A DNA stretch of 38,666 bases, from the NCBI RefSeq assembly GCF_001672815.1, contig NZ_LZKK01000056.1:1-38666 (forward strand), read 5' to 3'. The position numbers were made by a program, and so were the translations under genes. Of the stretch, positions 26,151 through 34,668 are shown piece after piece (within the stretch, counting starts at the first letter, position 1; every line of letters begins with the position of its first letter). The notes under the pieces are model-generated. The model worked only from the letters and a program-made list of their open reading frames with translations, was not told the origin of the DNA and did not search any database. The stretch is from Mycobacterium sp. E796 (GTDB lineage Bacteria; Actinomycetota; Actinomycetes; Mycobacteriales; Mycobacteriaceae).

Positions 26151-26184
26151 TGACCATAAAGATGGTCAATTCGACCACCTTTAT
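26151..26184 (+). promoter_or_regulatory. Putative operator of the cysD operon, overlapping inverted repeats
   Basis: Two palindromes share a central half-site. TGACCAT/ATGGTCA has a 4-bp spacer (26151-26168). ATAAAGATGGTC/GACCACCTTTAT has a 5-bp spacer and one mismatch (26156-26184). They lie just downstream of the -10, where a bound repressor would block transcription. The Rrf2 protein at the end of this gene cluster (29009-29494) is the obvious candidate, by context only. Confidence 0.55.
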
Positions 26185-26205
26185 CAAGAATCCAACGAGG
26201 TGCCC

Positions 26206-27135
26206 ATGACCAGCGCTGTGAACACGGCCCCGGCGGCCGGTCAGTACGAGTTGAGCCATCTGCGCTCGCTCGAGGCCGAGGCGATCCACATCATTCGGGA
26301 GGTGGCCGCGGAGTTCGAGCGTCCCGTCCTGCTGTTCTCCGGCGGCAAGGACTCGATCGTGATGCTGCACCTGGCACTCAAGGCGTTTAACCCAGGGCGG
26401 CTGCCGTTCCCGGTGATGCATGTCGACACCGGCCACAACTTCGACGAGGTGATCGCCGCCCGCGACGAGCTGGTCGCGGAGGCCGGGGTCCGCCTGGTGG
26501 TGGCGTCGGTGCAGGAGGACATCGACGCCGGACGGGTGGTCGAGACGATCCCGTCGCGCAACCCGATCCAGACCGTGACGCTGCTGCGCGCCATCCGCGA
26601 GAACAAGTTCGACGCCGCATTCGGCGGGGCGCGCCGCGACGAGGAGAAGGCGCGCGCCAAGGAGCGGGTGTTCAGCTTCCGCGACGAGTTCGGGCAGTGG
26701 GACCCCAAGGCCCAGCGGCCCGAGCTGTGGAACCTGTACAACGGACGGCACCACAAGGGCGAGCACATCCGCGTCTTCCCGCTGTCCAACTGGACCGAGT
26801 TCGACATCTGGTCCTACATCGGCGCCGAAAAGATCAAGCTGCCGTCGATCTATTTCGCGCACCGGCGCAAGGTGTTTCAGCGCGACGGCATGCTCCTGGC
26901 GGTGGACCGGCACATGCAGCCGCGCGCCGACGAGCCGGTGTTCGAGGCAACGGTGCGGTTCCGCACCGTCGGCGACGTCACCTGCACCGGGTGCGTGGAA
27001 TCCGAGGCCGCGACCGTAAGCGAGGTCATCGCCGAGACGGCGGTGGCGCGGTTGACCGAGCGCGGCGCGACCCGCGCCGACGACCGGATCTCGGAGGCTG
27101 GAATGGAAGACCGCAAACGGCAGGGCTACTTCTGA
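26206..27135 (+). CDS. cysD: CysD, sulfate adenylyltransferase subunit 2
   Basis: This 309-residue ATP-pyrophosphatase-fold subunit makes adenosine 5'-phosphosulfate from ATP and sulfate together with the CysN GTPase. The PP-loop motif LLFSGGKDSIVMLHLA is near residue 45. Other conserved blocks are HVDTGHNFDEVI, GARRDEEKARAKER and NWTEFDIWSYI, with a CTGCVESEA stretch near the end. The ATG at 26206 follows AACGAGGTGCCC. In-frame ATGs at 26062 and 26080 would place the promoter repeats inside the gene and are rejected. The TGA stop overlaps the ATG of cysNC by one base (TGATG). It corresponds to Rv1285. Confidence 0.95.
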   Translation: MTSAVNTAPAAGQYELSHLRSLEAEAIHIIREVAAEFERPVLLFSGGKDSIVMLHLALKAFNPGRLPFPVMHVDTGHNFDEVIAARDELVAEAGVRLVVASVQEDIDAGRVVETIPSRNPIQTVTLLRAIRENKFDAAFGGARRDEEKARAKERVFSFRDEFGQWDPKAQRPELWNLYNGRHHKGEHIRVFPLSNWTEFDIWSYIGAEKIKLPSIYFAHRRKVFQRDGMLLAVDRHMQPRADEPVFEATVRFRTVGDVTCTGCVESEAATVSEVIAETAVARLTERGATRADDRISEAGMEDRKRQGYF

Positions 27136-28976
27136 TGACAACGTTACTGAGGCTCGCGACCGCCGGCTCCGTCGACGACGGCAAGTCCACCCTGATCGGC
27201 CGCCTGCTCTATGACTCCAAGGCCGTGATGGAAGACCAGTGGGCGTCGGTGGAGCGGGCGTCGGAGGAGCGCGGCCACGACTACACCGACCTGGCGCTGG
27301 TGACCGACGGCCTGCGGGCCGAGCGGGAGCAGGGCATCACCATCGACGTCGCCTACCGCTACTTCGCAACTCCCAAGCGGAAATTCATCATCGCCGACAC
27401 CCCGGGCCACATCCAGTACACCCGCAACATGGTGACCGGCGCGTCGACGGCTCAGCTGGTGATCGTGCTCGTCGACGCCCGCCACGGTCTGCTGGAGCAG
27501 TCCCGCCGGCACGCCTTCCTGGCCTCCTTGCTCGGCATCCAGCACATCGTGCTGGCGGTCAACAAGATGGACCTGATCGACTGGGACAAAGAAAGATTCG
27601 AGTGGATCCGCGACGAGTTCCACGCCTTCGCGGCCCGGCTCGACGTGCAGGACGTGGCCACCATCCCGATCTCGGCGCTCAACGGCGACAACGTGGTGAC
27701 CAAGTCGGACAACTCGCCGTGGTACGAAGGCCCGGCGCTGCTGTCGCACCTCGAAGAGGTCTACATCGCCGGTGACCGCAACCTGGTCGACGTGCGCTTC
27801 CCGGTGCAATACGTCATCCGGCCGCAGACCCACGAGCACCGCGACCACCGCAGCTACGCCGGCACCGTGGCCAGCGGGGTGATGCGCCCCGGCGACGAGG
27901 TGGTCGTGCTGCCCGTCGGCAAGACCACCCGGATCACCGCGATCGAGGGCCCCAATGGCCCTGTGGAAGAAGCATTTCCGCCGATGGCCGTCTCGGTGAG
28001 CCTCGCCGACGACATCGACATCTCGCGCGGCGACATGATCGCGCGCACCCACAACCAGCCCAGGGTCACGCAGGATTTCGACGCGACCGTGTGCTGGATG
28101 GCCGACAACTCCGCGCTGGAGCCGGGCCGCGACTACCTGATCAAGCACACCACCCGAACCACCCGCGCGCGTGTGACGGGGCTGGAGTACCGGCTCGACG
28201 TCAACACCCTGCACCGTGACAAAGACGCAAGGGCGTTGCAGCTCAACGAACTTGGCCGTATTTCGCTGCGCACCCAGGTGCCGCTGCTGCTCGACGAGTA
28301 CACCCGCAACTCCAGCACCGGCTCGTTCATCCTCATCGACCCGAACACCAACGGCACGGTGGCGGCGGGCATGGTGTTGCGCGAAGTCGCGGCGCAGACG
28401 GCGAGCCCGAACACCGTGCGGCACAAGTCGCTCGTCGGTGTAGGAGCCCGGCCGAAAGGCAAGACCGTGTGGTTCACCGGCTTGTCGGGCTCCGGGAAGT
28501 CGTCGGTGGCGATGCTGGTCGAGCGGACGCTGCTCGAAAGCGGCATTGCCGCTTACGTTCTCGACGGCGACAACCTGCGCCACGGCCTGAATGCGGACCT
28601 GGGCTTCTCCATGGCCGACCGTGCCGAGAACCTGCGGCGGCTGGCGCACGTGGCGGCCTTGCTGGCCGACAGCGGTCAGGTGGTGCTGGTGCCGGCGATC
28701 AGCCCGCTGGCCGAGCATCGCGAATTGGCCCGCAGGGTCCATGCCGACGCCGGCCTCGACTTTTTCGAGGTGTTCTGCGACACGCCACTCGATGAATGCG
28801 AGAAGCGTGATCCCAAGGGGCTGTACGCGAAAGTGCGCGCCGGTGAAATCCAGAACTTCACCGGCATCGACAGCCCGTATCAGCAGCCCGAGAATCCGGA
28901 TCTTCGGCTGATGCCGGATCGCGGTGTCGAGGAGCACGCGCAGCGGGTCATCGACCTGCTGGAGTTGCGCCCCTAA
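27135..28976 (+). CDS. cysN: CysNC, sulfate adenylyltransferase GTPase fused to APS kinase
   Basis: This 613-residue bifunctional protein has an N-terminal elongation-factor-like GTPase (about 1-430) with G1 [10 protein letters not shown]3 DTPGH and G4 NKMD. It drives the CysD reaction. The C-terminal APS kinase (about 440-613) has Walker [10 protein letters not shown] and the catalytic block around [10 protein letters not shown]. It phosphorylates APS to PAPS for sulfation and sulfate assimilation. The fusion is the usual mycobacterial form (Rv1286, 614 residues). It is translationally coupled to cysD, and the Rrf2 regulator gene follows 32 bases downstream, probably in the same transcript. 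Confidence 0.95.
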   Translation: MTTLLRLATAGSVDDGKSTLIGRLLYDSKAVMEDQWASVERASEERGHDYTDLALVTDGLRAEREQGITIDVAYRYFATPKRKFIIADTPGHIQYTRNMVTGASTAQLVIVLVDARHGLLEQSRRHAFLASLLGIQHIVLAVNKMDLIDWDKERFEWIRDEFHAFAARLDVQDVATIPISALNGDNVVTKSDNSPWYEGPALLSHLEEVYIAGDRNLVDVRFPVQYVIRPQTHEHRDHRSYAGTVASGVMRPGDEVVVLPVGKTTRITAIEGPNGPVEEAFPPMAVSVSLADDIDISRGDMIARTHNQPRVTQDFDATVCWMADNSALEPGRDYLIKHTTRTTRARVTGLEYRLDVNTLHRDKDARALQLNELGRISLRTQVPLLLDEYTRNSSTGSFILIDPNTNGTVAAGMVLREVAAQTASPNTVRHKSLVGVGARPKGKTVWFTGLSGSGKSSVAMLVERTLLESGIAAYVLDGDNLRHGLNADLGFSMADRAENLRRLAHVAALLADSGQVVLVPAISPLAEHRELARRVHADAGLDFFEVFCDTPLDECEKRDPKGLYAKVRAGEIQNFTGIDSPYQQPENPDLRLMPDRGVEEHAQRVIDLLELRP

Positions 28977-29008
28977 GGAGCCGTTGCCGGGGTGGCACAA
29001 TCCTCACC

Positions 29009-29494
29009 ATGCGGATGTCGGCCAAGGCGGAGTACGCGGTGCGCGCGATGGTCCAGCTCGCCACGGTCGACGGCGGCACGTTGGTGACGACCGACGAATT
29101 GGCCCAAGCCCAGGGCATACCGCCGCAGTTTCTCGTCGACATCCTCACCAACCTGCGCACCGATCGCCTGGTGCGTAGCCATCGCGGCCGCGAGGGCGGC
29201 TACGAATTGGCGCGGCCCGGAAACGAGATCAGCATCGCCGACGTGCTGCGCTGCATCGATGGCCCGCTGGCCAGCGTCCGCGACATCGGGCTCGGCGATT
29301 TGCCGTATTCGGGGCCCACTGCGCCGCTGGCCGACGTGTGGCGGGCGCTGCGGGCCAGCATGCGTTCGGTGCTGGAGGAGACGACGGTGGCCGACGTCGC
29401 GGCCGGCGCCCTGCCCAAGCACGTCGCGCAGATGGCCGATGACTACCGGAGCCAGGAACACGCGCGGCACGGCTCACCGCGACGCGGCGATTAG
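29009..29494 (+). CDS. Rrf2-family transcriptional regulator
   Basis: This 161-residue protein has the Rrf2 winged-helix domain: [18 protein letters not shown] start, recognition-helix region [22 protein letters not shown], and wing [13 protein letters not shown]. It has only one cysteine (LRCIDG) in the region where iron-sulfur members such as IscR carry three, so it is probably not an Fe-S sensor and is closer to CymR-like proteins. It corresponds to Rv1287. Its place after cysD-cysNC, and the palindromes in the cysD leader, suggest it controls this operon; that is inference. Its stop overlaps the convergent VOC gene by four bases. Confidence 0.88.
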   Translation: MRMSAKAEYAVRAMVQLATVDGGTLVTTDELAQAQGIPPQFLVDILTNLRTDRLVRSHRGREGGYELARPGNEISIADVLRCIDGPLASVRDIGLGDLPYSGPTAPLADVWRALRASMRSVLEETTVADVAAGALPKHVAQMADDYRSQEHARHGSPRRGD

Positions 29495-29880
29495 CCGCCC
29501 GAGCCGTAGGGGCGGGTCAGGATCTCCATGGCGTGCCCGGAGGGATCCAGGAAGTAGACGCCGCGGCCGCCGTCCCGGGTGTTGATCTCGCCGGGCCGGT
29601 TGGCCCCCGGGTCGGCCCAGTGTTGTAGGCCGCGCGATGTGATCTTGCCGTAGATTGCGTCGAAGTCGTCCTCGGACACCAGGAATGCGTAGTGCTGGCG
29701 CCGGATCTCCTCGCCCTCGGCGACGTCGGAGTAGTCGAGGCTGGCGCCGTGCTCTAGCGCGACAACCATGAAGTGGCCGAACGGCTTCGGCTCCGGCAGG
29801 CCGAATAGCTCGGCGAGGAATTCCGCGGACTCCTGCTTGTCCCGCGCGGCGACGATGGTGTGGTTGAAACTGATGGGCAT
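29491..29880 (-). CDS. VOC-family (glyoxalase/dioxygenase fold) protein
   Basis: This 129-residue protein has the paired βαβββ vicinal-oxygen-chelate fold, starting [14 protein letters not shown] (His7 a possible metal ligand) and ending [18 protein letters not shown]. That ending carries the typical DP(S/D)G-x-x-(I/M)E(I/L) motif with Glu as metal ligand. The reaction cannot be predicted: glyoxalase, dioxygenase and resistance proteins share this fold. It is convergent with the Rrf2 gene and follows, across a palindromic element, another VOC gene in the same orientation. Confidence 0.82.
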   Translation of the reverse strand: MPISFNHTIVAARDKQESAEFLAELFGLPEPKPFGHFMVVALEHGASLDYSDVAEGEEIRRQHYAFLVSEDDFDAIYGKITSRGLQHWADPGANRPGEINTRDGGRGVYFLDPSGHAMEILTRPYGSGG

Positions 29881-29898
29881 AGTTCAATCATCCGCTTC

Positions 29899-29962
29899 TC
29901 GCGAGCGTGCGTGTCTGCACAACGACACGCCGTGCGGGCTGACATTTTGCGCACCCTCGCGA
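29899..29962. repeat. Nested palindromic intergenic element
   Basis: Outer arms TCGCGAGCGTGCG (29899-29911) and CGCACCCTCGCGA (29950-29962) pair with one mismatch. Inside lies a perfect GCGTGTC/GACACGC hairpin. The 64-bp unit lies between two co-directional VOC genes. Its GAGCGTGCGTGTCTG core is one I recall as repeated in mycobacterial intergenic DNA. It may act as a terminator or processing site. Confidence 0.6.
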
Positions 29963-29974
29963 ACGGGCCAAGCG

Positions 29975-30397
29975 CTACTTGGGCGCCGTGAGCTCCAGCG
30001 CGATGTTGTCCGGGTCGCGGAACTCCAGAATGTAGGACGGCCCAATGTCTTTGACGGGCTCGTGCGGCACGCCGACCTCGTCGAGATGTGCGGCCGCGGA
30101 GTCCAATTCGGCCCTGCTGGCGAGCCGGAACGCGATGTGGTCGAGACCGCAGCGATCCTCGTGGAAGCGGTCCCTGGCGACCGGCCGCAGGCCGAGCAGC
30201 GTGCCGCCCAGGTCGTAGATGACGCCGCCGAACAGGAAGCCGAACTGGTTGCGGGTGGCTTCGTCGGCGTTCTCGGGGACCTCGAGCAACACCGGCCAAC
30301 CGAACACGGCCTCGTAGAACCGCCGTGACCGCTCGATGTCGGTGACGGTCAGCCGGACGTGCGCGATGGAGGTACTCGTGAAACCCATCTGCTTCAT
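29975..30397 (-). CDS. VOC-family protein
   Basis: This 140-residue VOC-fold protein shows SIAHVRLTVTDIERSRRFYE at the N-terminus (His as first ligand), the mid-protein GLDHIAFRLASRAELD and the C-terminal FRDPDNIALEL, giving the two-module fold with His and Glu ligands. The substrate is unknown. Starts at 30397 or 30388 are both possible; the second has GAAG just upstream. It is divergent from the LLM oxidoreductase gene with only 18 bases between start codons, so promoters must overlap and the two may be coregulated. Confidence 0.82.
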   Translation of the reverse strand: MKQMGFTSTSIAHVRLTVTDIERSRRFYEAVFGWPVLLEVPENADEATRNQFGFLFGGVIYDLGGTLLGLRPVARDRFHEDRCGLDHIAFRLASRAELDSAAAHLDEVGVPHEPVKDIGPSYILEFRDPDNIALELTAPK

Positions 30398-30415
30398 GGT
30401 GCCAGAATCGCGTCT

Positions 30416-31306
30416 GTGCAGATAGCGATGACCATGCCGGTGATGGAGCCGGACCTGGATGCGACGGTACTGGAGGCGTGGGCGCGGGCCATCGACGAGG
30501 GCCCGTTCTCGTCGCTGTGCTGGGGCGAGCGCATCGCGTTCGAAAACCCGGACAACCTGACGCTCCTCGGCGCGCTGGCCGCGTGGACCACCCGGGTGCG
30601 GCTGATGACGACGGTGATCGTGCCGCAGCTGCACGATCCGGTCATGTTGGCGAAGGGCCTGGCCACCGGAGACATGTTGAGTGGCGGCCGGCTGACGGTG
30701 GGCATCGGCGTGGGCGGCAGGCACGAGGACTATCACGCAGTGGGCGCCGACCCGGCGACGCAGACCATGCGCGGCATGGCCGAACGCGTGGCGGTGATGA
30801 AGCGGGTGTGGGCCGGCGAGAAGATCACCGAGTCGGTGCTGCCGGTCGGTCCGGCCCCGGTTCAGCCCGGTGGCCCGCCGCTGCTCGTCGGCACCATGGG
30901 GCCCAAGACCGTCCGCAGCGCCGCGGATTGGGCCGACGGGCTGGCCGGCACCACCTTGGATCTCGACGTCGCCAAGCAGGACGAGCTGTTCGACGTGGCG
31001 CGGGAGGCGTGGACCCAGGCCGGCCGGCCCAAACCGCACCTGGTGACGTCGTTCTGGTTCGCGTTCGGCGCGCCCGAGCAGGCCCGCGCCCAGGTGCATC
31101 GCCACCTGCTGCACTACATGAACTGGATCCCGGCCGAATACGTCGACGCCATGGCGCCCGTGACCGGCTGGGCCGGCAGCGAGGACGAGCTGCTGGCCGT
31201 GCTGCGGAAGTTCGAGGGAATCGGCACCGACGAAGTGCAGCTCATCCCGACGAGTTCGGACCTCGACCAGCTCCGTCGCGCCGCCGACGTTGCAGCAATG
31301 GTTTAG
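30416..31306 (+). CDS. LLM-class F420-dependent oxidoreductase
   Basis: This 296-residue luciferase-like TIM barrel shows FSSLCWGERIAFENPDNLTLLGALAAWTTR-type organisation near residues 30-60. The pattern is typical of family members (TTVIVPQLHDP, LATGDMLSGGRLTVGIGVGG and PLLVGTMGPKTVRSAADWADG). Mycobacterial members usually use deazaflavin F420 or FMN; the substrate is unknown. The GTG at 30416 gives VQIAMTMPVMEP and is chosen because the longer reading to 30359 crosses the divergent VOC start. No strong ribosome site is visible, so a leaderless message is possible. Confidence 0.83.
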   Translation: MQIAMTMPVMEPDLDATVLEAWARAIDEGPFSSLCWGERIAFENPDNLTLLGALAAWTTRVRLMTTVIVPQLHDPVMLAKGLATGDMLSGGRLTVGIGVGGRHEDYHAVGADPATQTMRGMAERVAVMKRVWAGEKITESVLPVGPAPVQPGGPPLLVGTMGPKTVRSAADWADGLAGTTLDLDVAKQDELFDVAREAWTQAGRPKPHLVTSFWFAFGAPEQARAQVHRHLLHYMNWIPAEYVDAMAPVTGWAGSEDELLAVLRKFEGIGTDEVQLIPTSSDLDQLRRAADVAAMV

Positions 31307-31314
31307 TCCGATTG

Positions 31315-31359
31315 GTGGCGACCCGCTGCGCCCGGCTACGCCGCGCTTGCGATCGCCAC
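31315..31359. terminator. Palindrome between convergent genes
   Basis: The arms GTGGCGA and TCGCCAC enclose imperfectly paired GC-rich sequence (CCCGCTGCG, then CGCGCTTGCGA) and end on the last base of the channel-gene stop codon. It lies between the convergent LLM and potassium-channel genes and probably ends both transcripts. I recall this unit as recurrent in mycobacterial genomes. Confidence 0.6.
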
Positions 31360-33110
31360 TAAGCCGACGCCCGCTCGTCGTCCGCCGCGGGCTCTTGCGG
31401 CGGCTGGCCCTTGCGCAGCGTCGCCAGCAGCTCGCGATACGGGCCGACGAGGTAGACGGTGTCGCCGCCGCGCAACCAAGCGTCGCGGCGCGGGTGCAGT
31501 TCCACCGGCGTGTCGTGACGGGTGATCGCGATGACCCGGGTCTGGGTGGACAGCTCGAACATCTTGAGCCCGTCGAGTTCGCTGCCGGCCGCCACGTGCA
31601 TGGCGCCGACCATGAAGGAGCGCTGTCCCACCCAGAACGTCCCCAGCACCTGCAGCCCCATCGCGGCGCCGATGAACCACGGCGCGGCAAGATCGACCGT
31701 CGAGCGCACGTTCTCGAAGCCGAATCGTTGCGCCACCGCCGCCCCCAGCGCGCGGTCGTAGATGCGCAGCACGATCGGTACGTCGGGCCGGACCACCTCC
31801 GGCATCACCCGCGGCCCGAGCATCTCGCGCAGCACGATCCCCGTCTCGATGTTGGTCATGTCGTCCTGGGTCAACACCGCCACCGCACGGGCCCGGTCGA
31901 CGCGGGCCGACGCGAGCGTCTGGCGCAGCGTCGCATCCCCGAAGATAACCGGCACGTCCAGGTCGTCGGCGGCCGACAGGAAGCGGTTGTTGTCGTCGCG
32001 CTCGATGACCGCCACCTCGTAGCCGGCGCCGGCCAGGTCGGCGATAACGCGGCTACCGAACGACCCCAGCCCGACGACGATGACGTGATTGTGCAGGTGG
32101 CGGGCCCGCCGGCGCCCGGCCGAATGGGCAAAACGCCGCGACAACAGCAGGTCCGCCATGAACGCGACCAGCAGCGCCGTGGTCGTCACGCCGGCCAGCA
32201 TCAGCATGATGCTGAACAGGCGCAGCCAGGTGGGCTGCTGCAGGAAGCTGAAGTCGCCGTAACCGACGGTCGCGATCGTCTCGGTGCTGAAATACAACGC
32301 GTCGAGCCAGGTCATCTTCTGGTGCGGCTGGTAGCTGAAGCGCAGTACGACCGTCGACCCGATGAGCAGCAGCGCCACGGCCACCAGCGCGCGCGGCAAC
32401 ATCGGGTTGACGTCGTCACGCAGGCCGCGGGCGGCGTCGACCAACCGACGCAGCCAGGCCCGGCGCGACCGCCTGGCGGTCGGTTTCGGGACCTTGATGC
32501 CGCGGGCGGCCAGTTCGTCGGCGGTGCCGATCATCGCGGTCCAGTCGCCGGCGTGGACCTGCAGGTCCCGGCCCGGGCACGGCTCCACCTGGCCCGGGGT
32601 CGCGCAGTTCTCGCCGTGAATGACCGCGACGGGCGCCAGGTCGCCGTAGATCTCGCGCAGCGTCGCGTCGTACGGCGCCTCGGAGCCCGAGACGACGAAC
32701 TTGATGCCCGCCGCCTCGAACGGGTGCACGGTGTGGGCCAGGCAGGCCTCGACGACGGACGGCGCCGCGAGGTCCGCGACGTCCAGAATCGCGCCGGGAC
32801 GCTTGTCGGCGGCCATCGCCGTGCGCAGCACGTCGTTCGCCAGCCGCGCCACCACCCGGATATCGGGGTTGGCTTTCCTTGCCAGCAGGGCGATTTCGAG
32901 GTTGATCGCGTCGTCGTCGCCGGCGCAGATCACGGCGCGGGCACGGGCGATGCCGGCGGTGGCAAGCTCGGTGGGGCTGGTGAGCTTGACGATGTGGACG
33001 CCGGCGTTGTTGAGTTCCTCGACGATCGTGGTCGCCAGCGCGTCCTCACCGCTGACGATGATGTGGCTACGCATGCCGGAGCGGCGGATCTCCCTATCTT
33101 CAGGGGCCAT
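31359..33110 (-). CDS. Potassium channel protein with RCK domains on both sides of the pore
   Basis: This 583-residue membrane protein has an N-terminal RCK/TrkA-N-like domain (about 13-130) with a degenerate nucleotide motif (IVSGEDALA). A short linker follows, then two membrane helices (about 240-262 and 300-322) around a pore with selectivity filter TIATVGYGD. Next come a second RCK domain with an intact VVGLGSFGSRV motif and a TrkA-C-like end (DTPVELHPRRDAWLRGGDTVYLVG). It should conduct K+ under control of nucleotide or ligand binding. Two cytosolic regulatory domains on one subunit, one before and one after the pore, are less usual than the MthK layout. It may start at 33110 or at MRSHIIVSG (33074). 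Confidence 0.88.
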   Translation of the reverse strand: MAPEDREIRRSGMRSHIIVSGEDALATTIVEELNNAGVHIVKLTSPTELATAGIARARAVICAGDDDAINLEIALLARKANPDIRVVARLANDVLRTAMAADKRPGAILDVADLAAPSVVEACLAHTVHPFEAAGIKFVVSGSEAPYDATLREIYGDLAPVAVIHGENCATPGQVEPCPGRDLQVHAGDWTAMIGTADELAARGIKVPKPTARRSRRAWLRRLVDAARGLRDDVNPMLPRALVAVALLLIGSTVVLRFSYQPHQKMTWLDALYFSTETIATVGYGDFSFLQQPTWLRLFSIMLMLAGVTTTALLVAFMADLLLSRRFAHSAGRRRARHLHNHVIVVGLGSFGSRVIADLAGAGYEVAVIERDDNNRFLSAADDLDVPVIFGDATLRQTLASARVDRARAVAVLTQDDMTNIETGIVLREMLGPRVMPEVVRPDVPIVLRIYDRALGAAVAQRFGFENVRSTVDLAAPWFIGAAMGLQVLGTFWVGQRSFMVGAMHVAAGSELDGLKMFELSTQTRVIAITRHDTPVELHPRRDAWLRGGDTVYLVGPYRELLATLRKGQPPQEPAADDERASA

Positions 33111-33161
33111 CGGTGCATTATCGCGGTCGCGGTGGCATCACACGAGTCCACCGCGCGGGCG

Positions 33162-33533
33162 CTACAGGACTTTGAAGTCGGACGGTGACCAGAACGCCCG
33201 CATCGACGTGATCTTCGCGTCGTCGTCGAAGGTCATCGTCGAGATCGGTGAGAGCCGGCTGCGGCTGTCGGCGCCGTCGAGGGTGAGGTGCCACAAGAAT
33301 GCGGCTTCGCTGCCACCGACCCGTATCTCGAGGAGTTCCGTGTCCTTCTTGGCGTCTTGAAATCCGGCATAGAACTCGCGGATGGCTTCGTGGCCGCGGC
33401 GAAGGTCGGTGCCGATCGGATCCTCGACCGTGGCGTCGGCGGCGTAGAGCGCGACGATGTCGTCGGTCTTGCCGTCGGCGACGAGCGCGAGGTAGCTCTT
33501 GACGGTCTCGGTGATGGCTTCGGGGGATGGCAT
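33162..33533 (-). CDS. Ketosteroid-isomerase-like / NTF2-fold protein
   Basis: This 123-residue protein has the cone-shaped SnoaL/KSI fold pattern MPSPEAITETVKSYLALVADG, then DDIVALYAADATVEDPIGTD with Tyr and Asp in the positions used by Δ5-3-ketosteroid isomerase, and a C-terminal MRAFWSPSDF strand. It may act on a steroid, consistent with mycobacterial steroid catabolism, but the fold is used for many reactions. ATG at 33533 is chosen by homology; it overlaps the opposite-strand ATG of the Nudix gene in the tetranucleotide CATG. An upstream ATG at 33581 would add 16 residues. Confidence 0.8.
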   Translation of the reverse strand: MPSPEAITETVKSYLALVADGKTDDIVALYAADATVEDPIGTDLRRGHEAIREFYAGFQDAKKDTELLEIRVGGSEAAFLWHLTLDGADSRSRLSPISTMTFDDDAKITSMRAFWSPSDFKVL

Positions 33534-34107
33534 GGCTTCGGACGCTACCGCACCGGTGATACTGGGCGACGTGTCCTTCATCGAATGCGTCGCGTCCCGC
33601 GAGATCTATCGGAACCGATGGCTGGCGGTGCGGGAGGACCAGATCCGCCGCCCCGACGGCAGCGCCGGCATCTACTCAGTGATCGACAAGCCGACTTACG
33701 CGCTGGTGCTGCCCTACGACGGGAAGCGATTCCGGCTGGTCGAGCAGTTTCGCTATCCCCTCGGCGCGCGGCGCTGGGAGTTCCCGCAGGGCAGCGCCCC
33801 CGATCACGCCGAGTCCGACCCGCACGAGCTGGCCGAGCGTGAGTTGCGTGAAGAAACCGGGCTGCGCGCGACGTCGATCGAGGCGCTGGGCTTGCTCGAC
33901 GTCGCCCCCGGGATGACGAGCCAGCGCGGCTGGGCGTTCCTGGCCACCGGCATCGTCGAGGGCGAGGCGGACCGCGAGCACGAGGAACAGGACATGCACA
34001 GCGAGTGGTTCTCGCGCGCGGACGTCGAGGAGATGATGCGCACCGGGGTGATCGTCGACGCGCAGTCGATCGCCGCCTATGGGCTGTTTCTGCTGCGGGA
34101 GCGATGA
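33532..34107 (+). CDS. Nudix hydrolase
   Basis: This 191-residue protein has the Nudix box, with Gly in EFPQGSAPDH and the metal-binding helix ending RELREETGL. Upstream is the LVEQFRYPLGARRWEFPQG block typical of ADP-ribose pyrophosphatase-like members (NudF type). It probably cleaves a nucleoside diphosphate derivative. The ATG at 33532 has GGGGGATGGC just before it. An earlier GTG at 33499 is possible but would overlap the divergent gene further. It lies 30 bases upstream of the PNPOx-like gene, so the two may be cotranscribed. Confidence 0.85.
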   Translation: MASDATAPVILGDVSFIECVASREIYRNRWLAVREDQIRRPDGSAGIYSVIDKPTYALVLPYDGKRFRLVEQFRYPLGARRWEFPQGSAPDHAESDPHELAERELREETGLRATSIEALGLLDVAPGMTSQRGWAFLATGIVEGEADREHEEQDMHSEWFSRADVEEMMRTGVIVDAQSIAAYGLFLLRER

Positions 34108-34137
34108 CTTCCGGCTCGGGCATCGGTCAATACCGAT

Positions 34138-34668
34138 ATGACGATCACCGAACGCAATCTCGACGGATACGGCGCACCGACCATTGAATGGGACCGCGTC
34201 ACGGCCGTGTTGGACGGTGAGCTGCCGCAGGCGCCGGGCACCGGCGGTCCGGCGCGCCACACGGTGTGGCTGACCACGATCAATCCGGACGCCAGCCCGC
34301 ACGTCATGGCCGTCGGGATTGTTCGGTGCGGCGGCAGCTGGTATTTCAGCTCCGGGCTCGCGACCCGGAAGTCCCGGAACCTCGCCCGCGATCCCAGGTG
34401 TGCGCTCAGCGTCGCCACCGAGCCGTTCGACCTCGTCGTCGAGGGCACCGCCGAGCTGGTCACCGACACGAGTGAGTTGGCCTCGGTCGCAGCCGCTTTC
34501 GTTGACGGCGGATGGCCGTGCAAGGTGGCGGGCGACGCGCTCACGGCGGAGTTCAGCGCCCAGTCGGCGGGACCGGCGCCCTGGCACGTCTATCGCGTCA
34601 GGGCGTCGACGGTGTTCGCCCTCGGCACGACGGAACCGTTCGGCGCCACCAAGTTTCAGCTGGACTGA
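34138..34668 (+). CDS. PNPOx-like flavin/F420-binding split-barrel protein
   Basis: This 176-residue split β-barrel protein of the pyridoxamine-5'-phosphate-oxidase-like superfamily shows RHTVWLTTINPDASPHVMAV, GSWYFSSGLATRKSRNLARDP and LVVEGTAELV. This pattern is found in mycobacterial F420- or FMN-dependent reductases and pigment-binding proteins. The reaction is not predictable. The ATG at 34138 starts right after CAATACCGAT, without a clear ribosome site; it follows the Nudix gene by 30 bases in the same direction. Confidence 0.8.
   Translation: MTITERNLDGYGAPTIEWDRVTAVLDGELPQAPGTGGPARHTVWLTTINPDASPHVMAVGIVRCGGSWYFSSGLATRKSRNLARDPRCALSVATEPFDLVVEGTAELVTDTSELASVAAAFVDGGWPCKVAGDALTAEFSAQSAGPAPWHVYRVRASTVFALGTTEPFGATKFQLD

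Noticed and set aside
26062..26205. Upstream start codons for cysD
   Set aside because: They lie before or inside the promoter and operator repeats; the ATG at 26206 has a ribosome site and begins the conserved protein.
31290..33188. Long plus-strand open frame opposite the potassium channel
   Set aside because: His/Arg/Gly-rich without a recognisable domain; the minus strand encodes TVGYGD and RCK domains.
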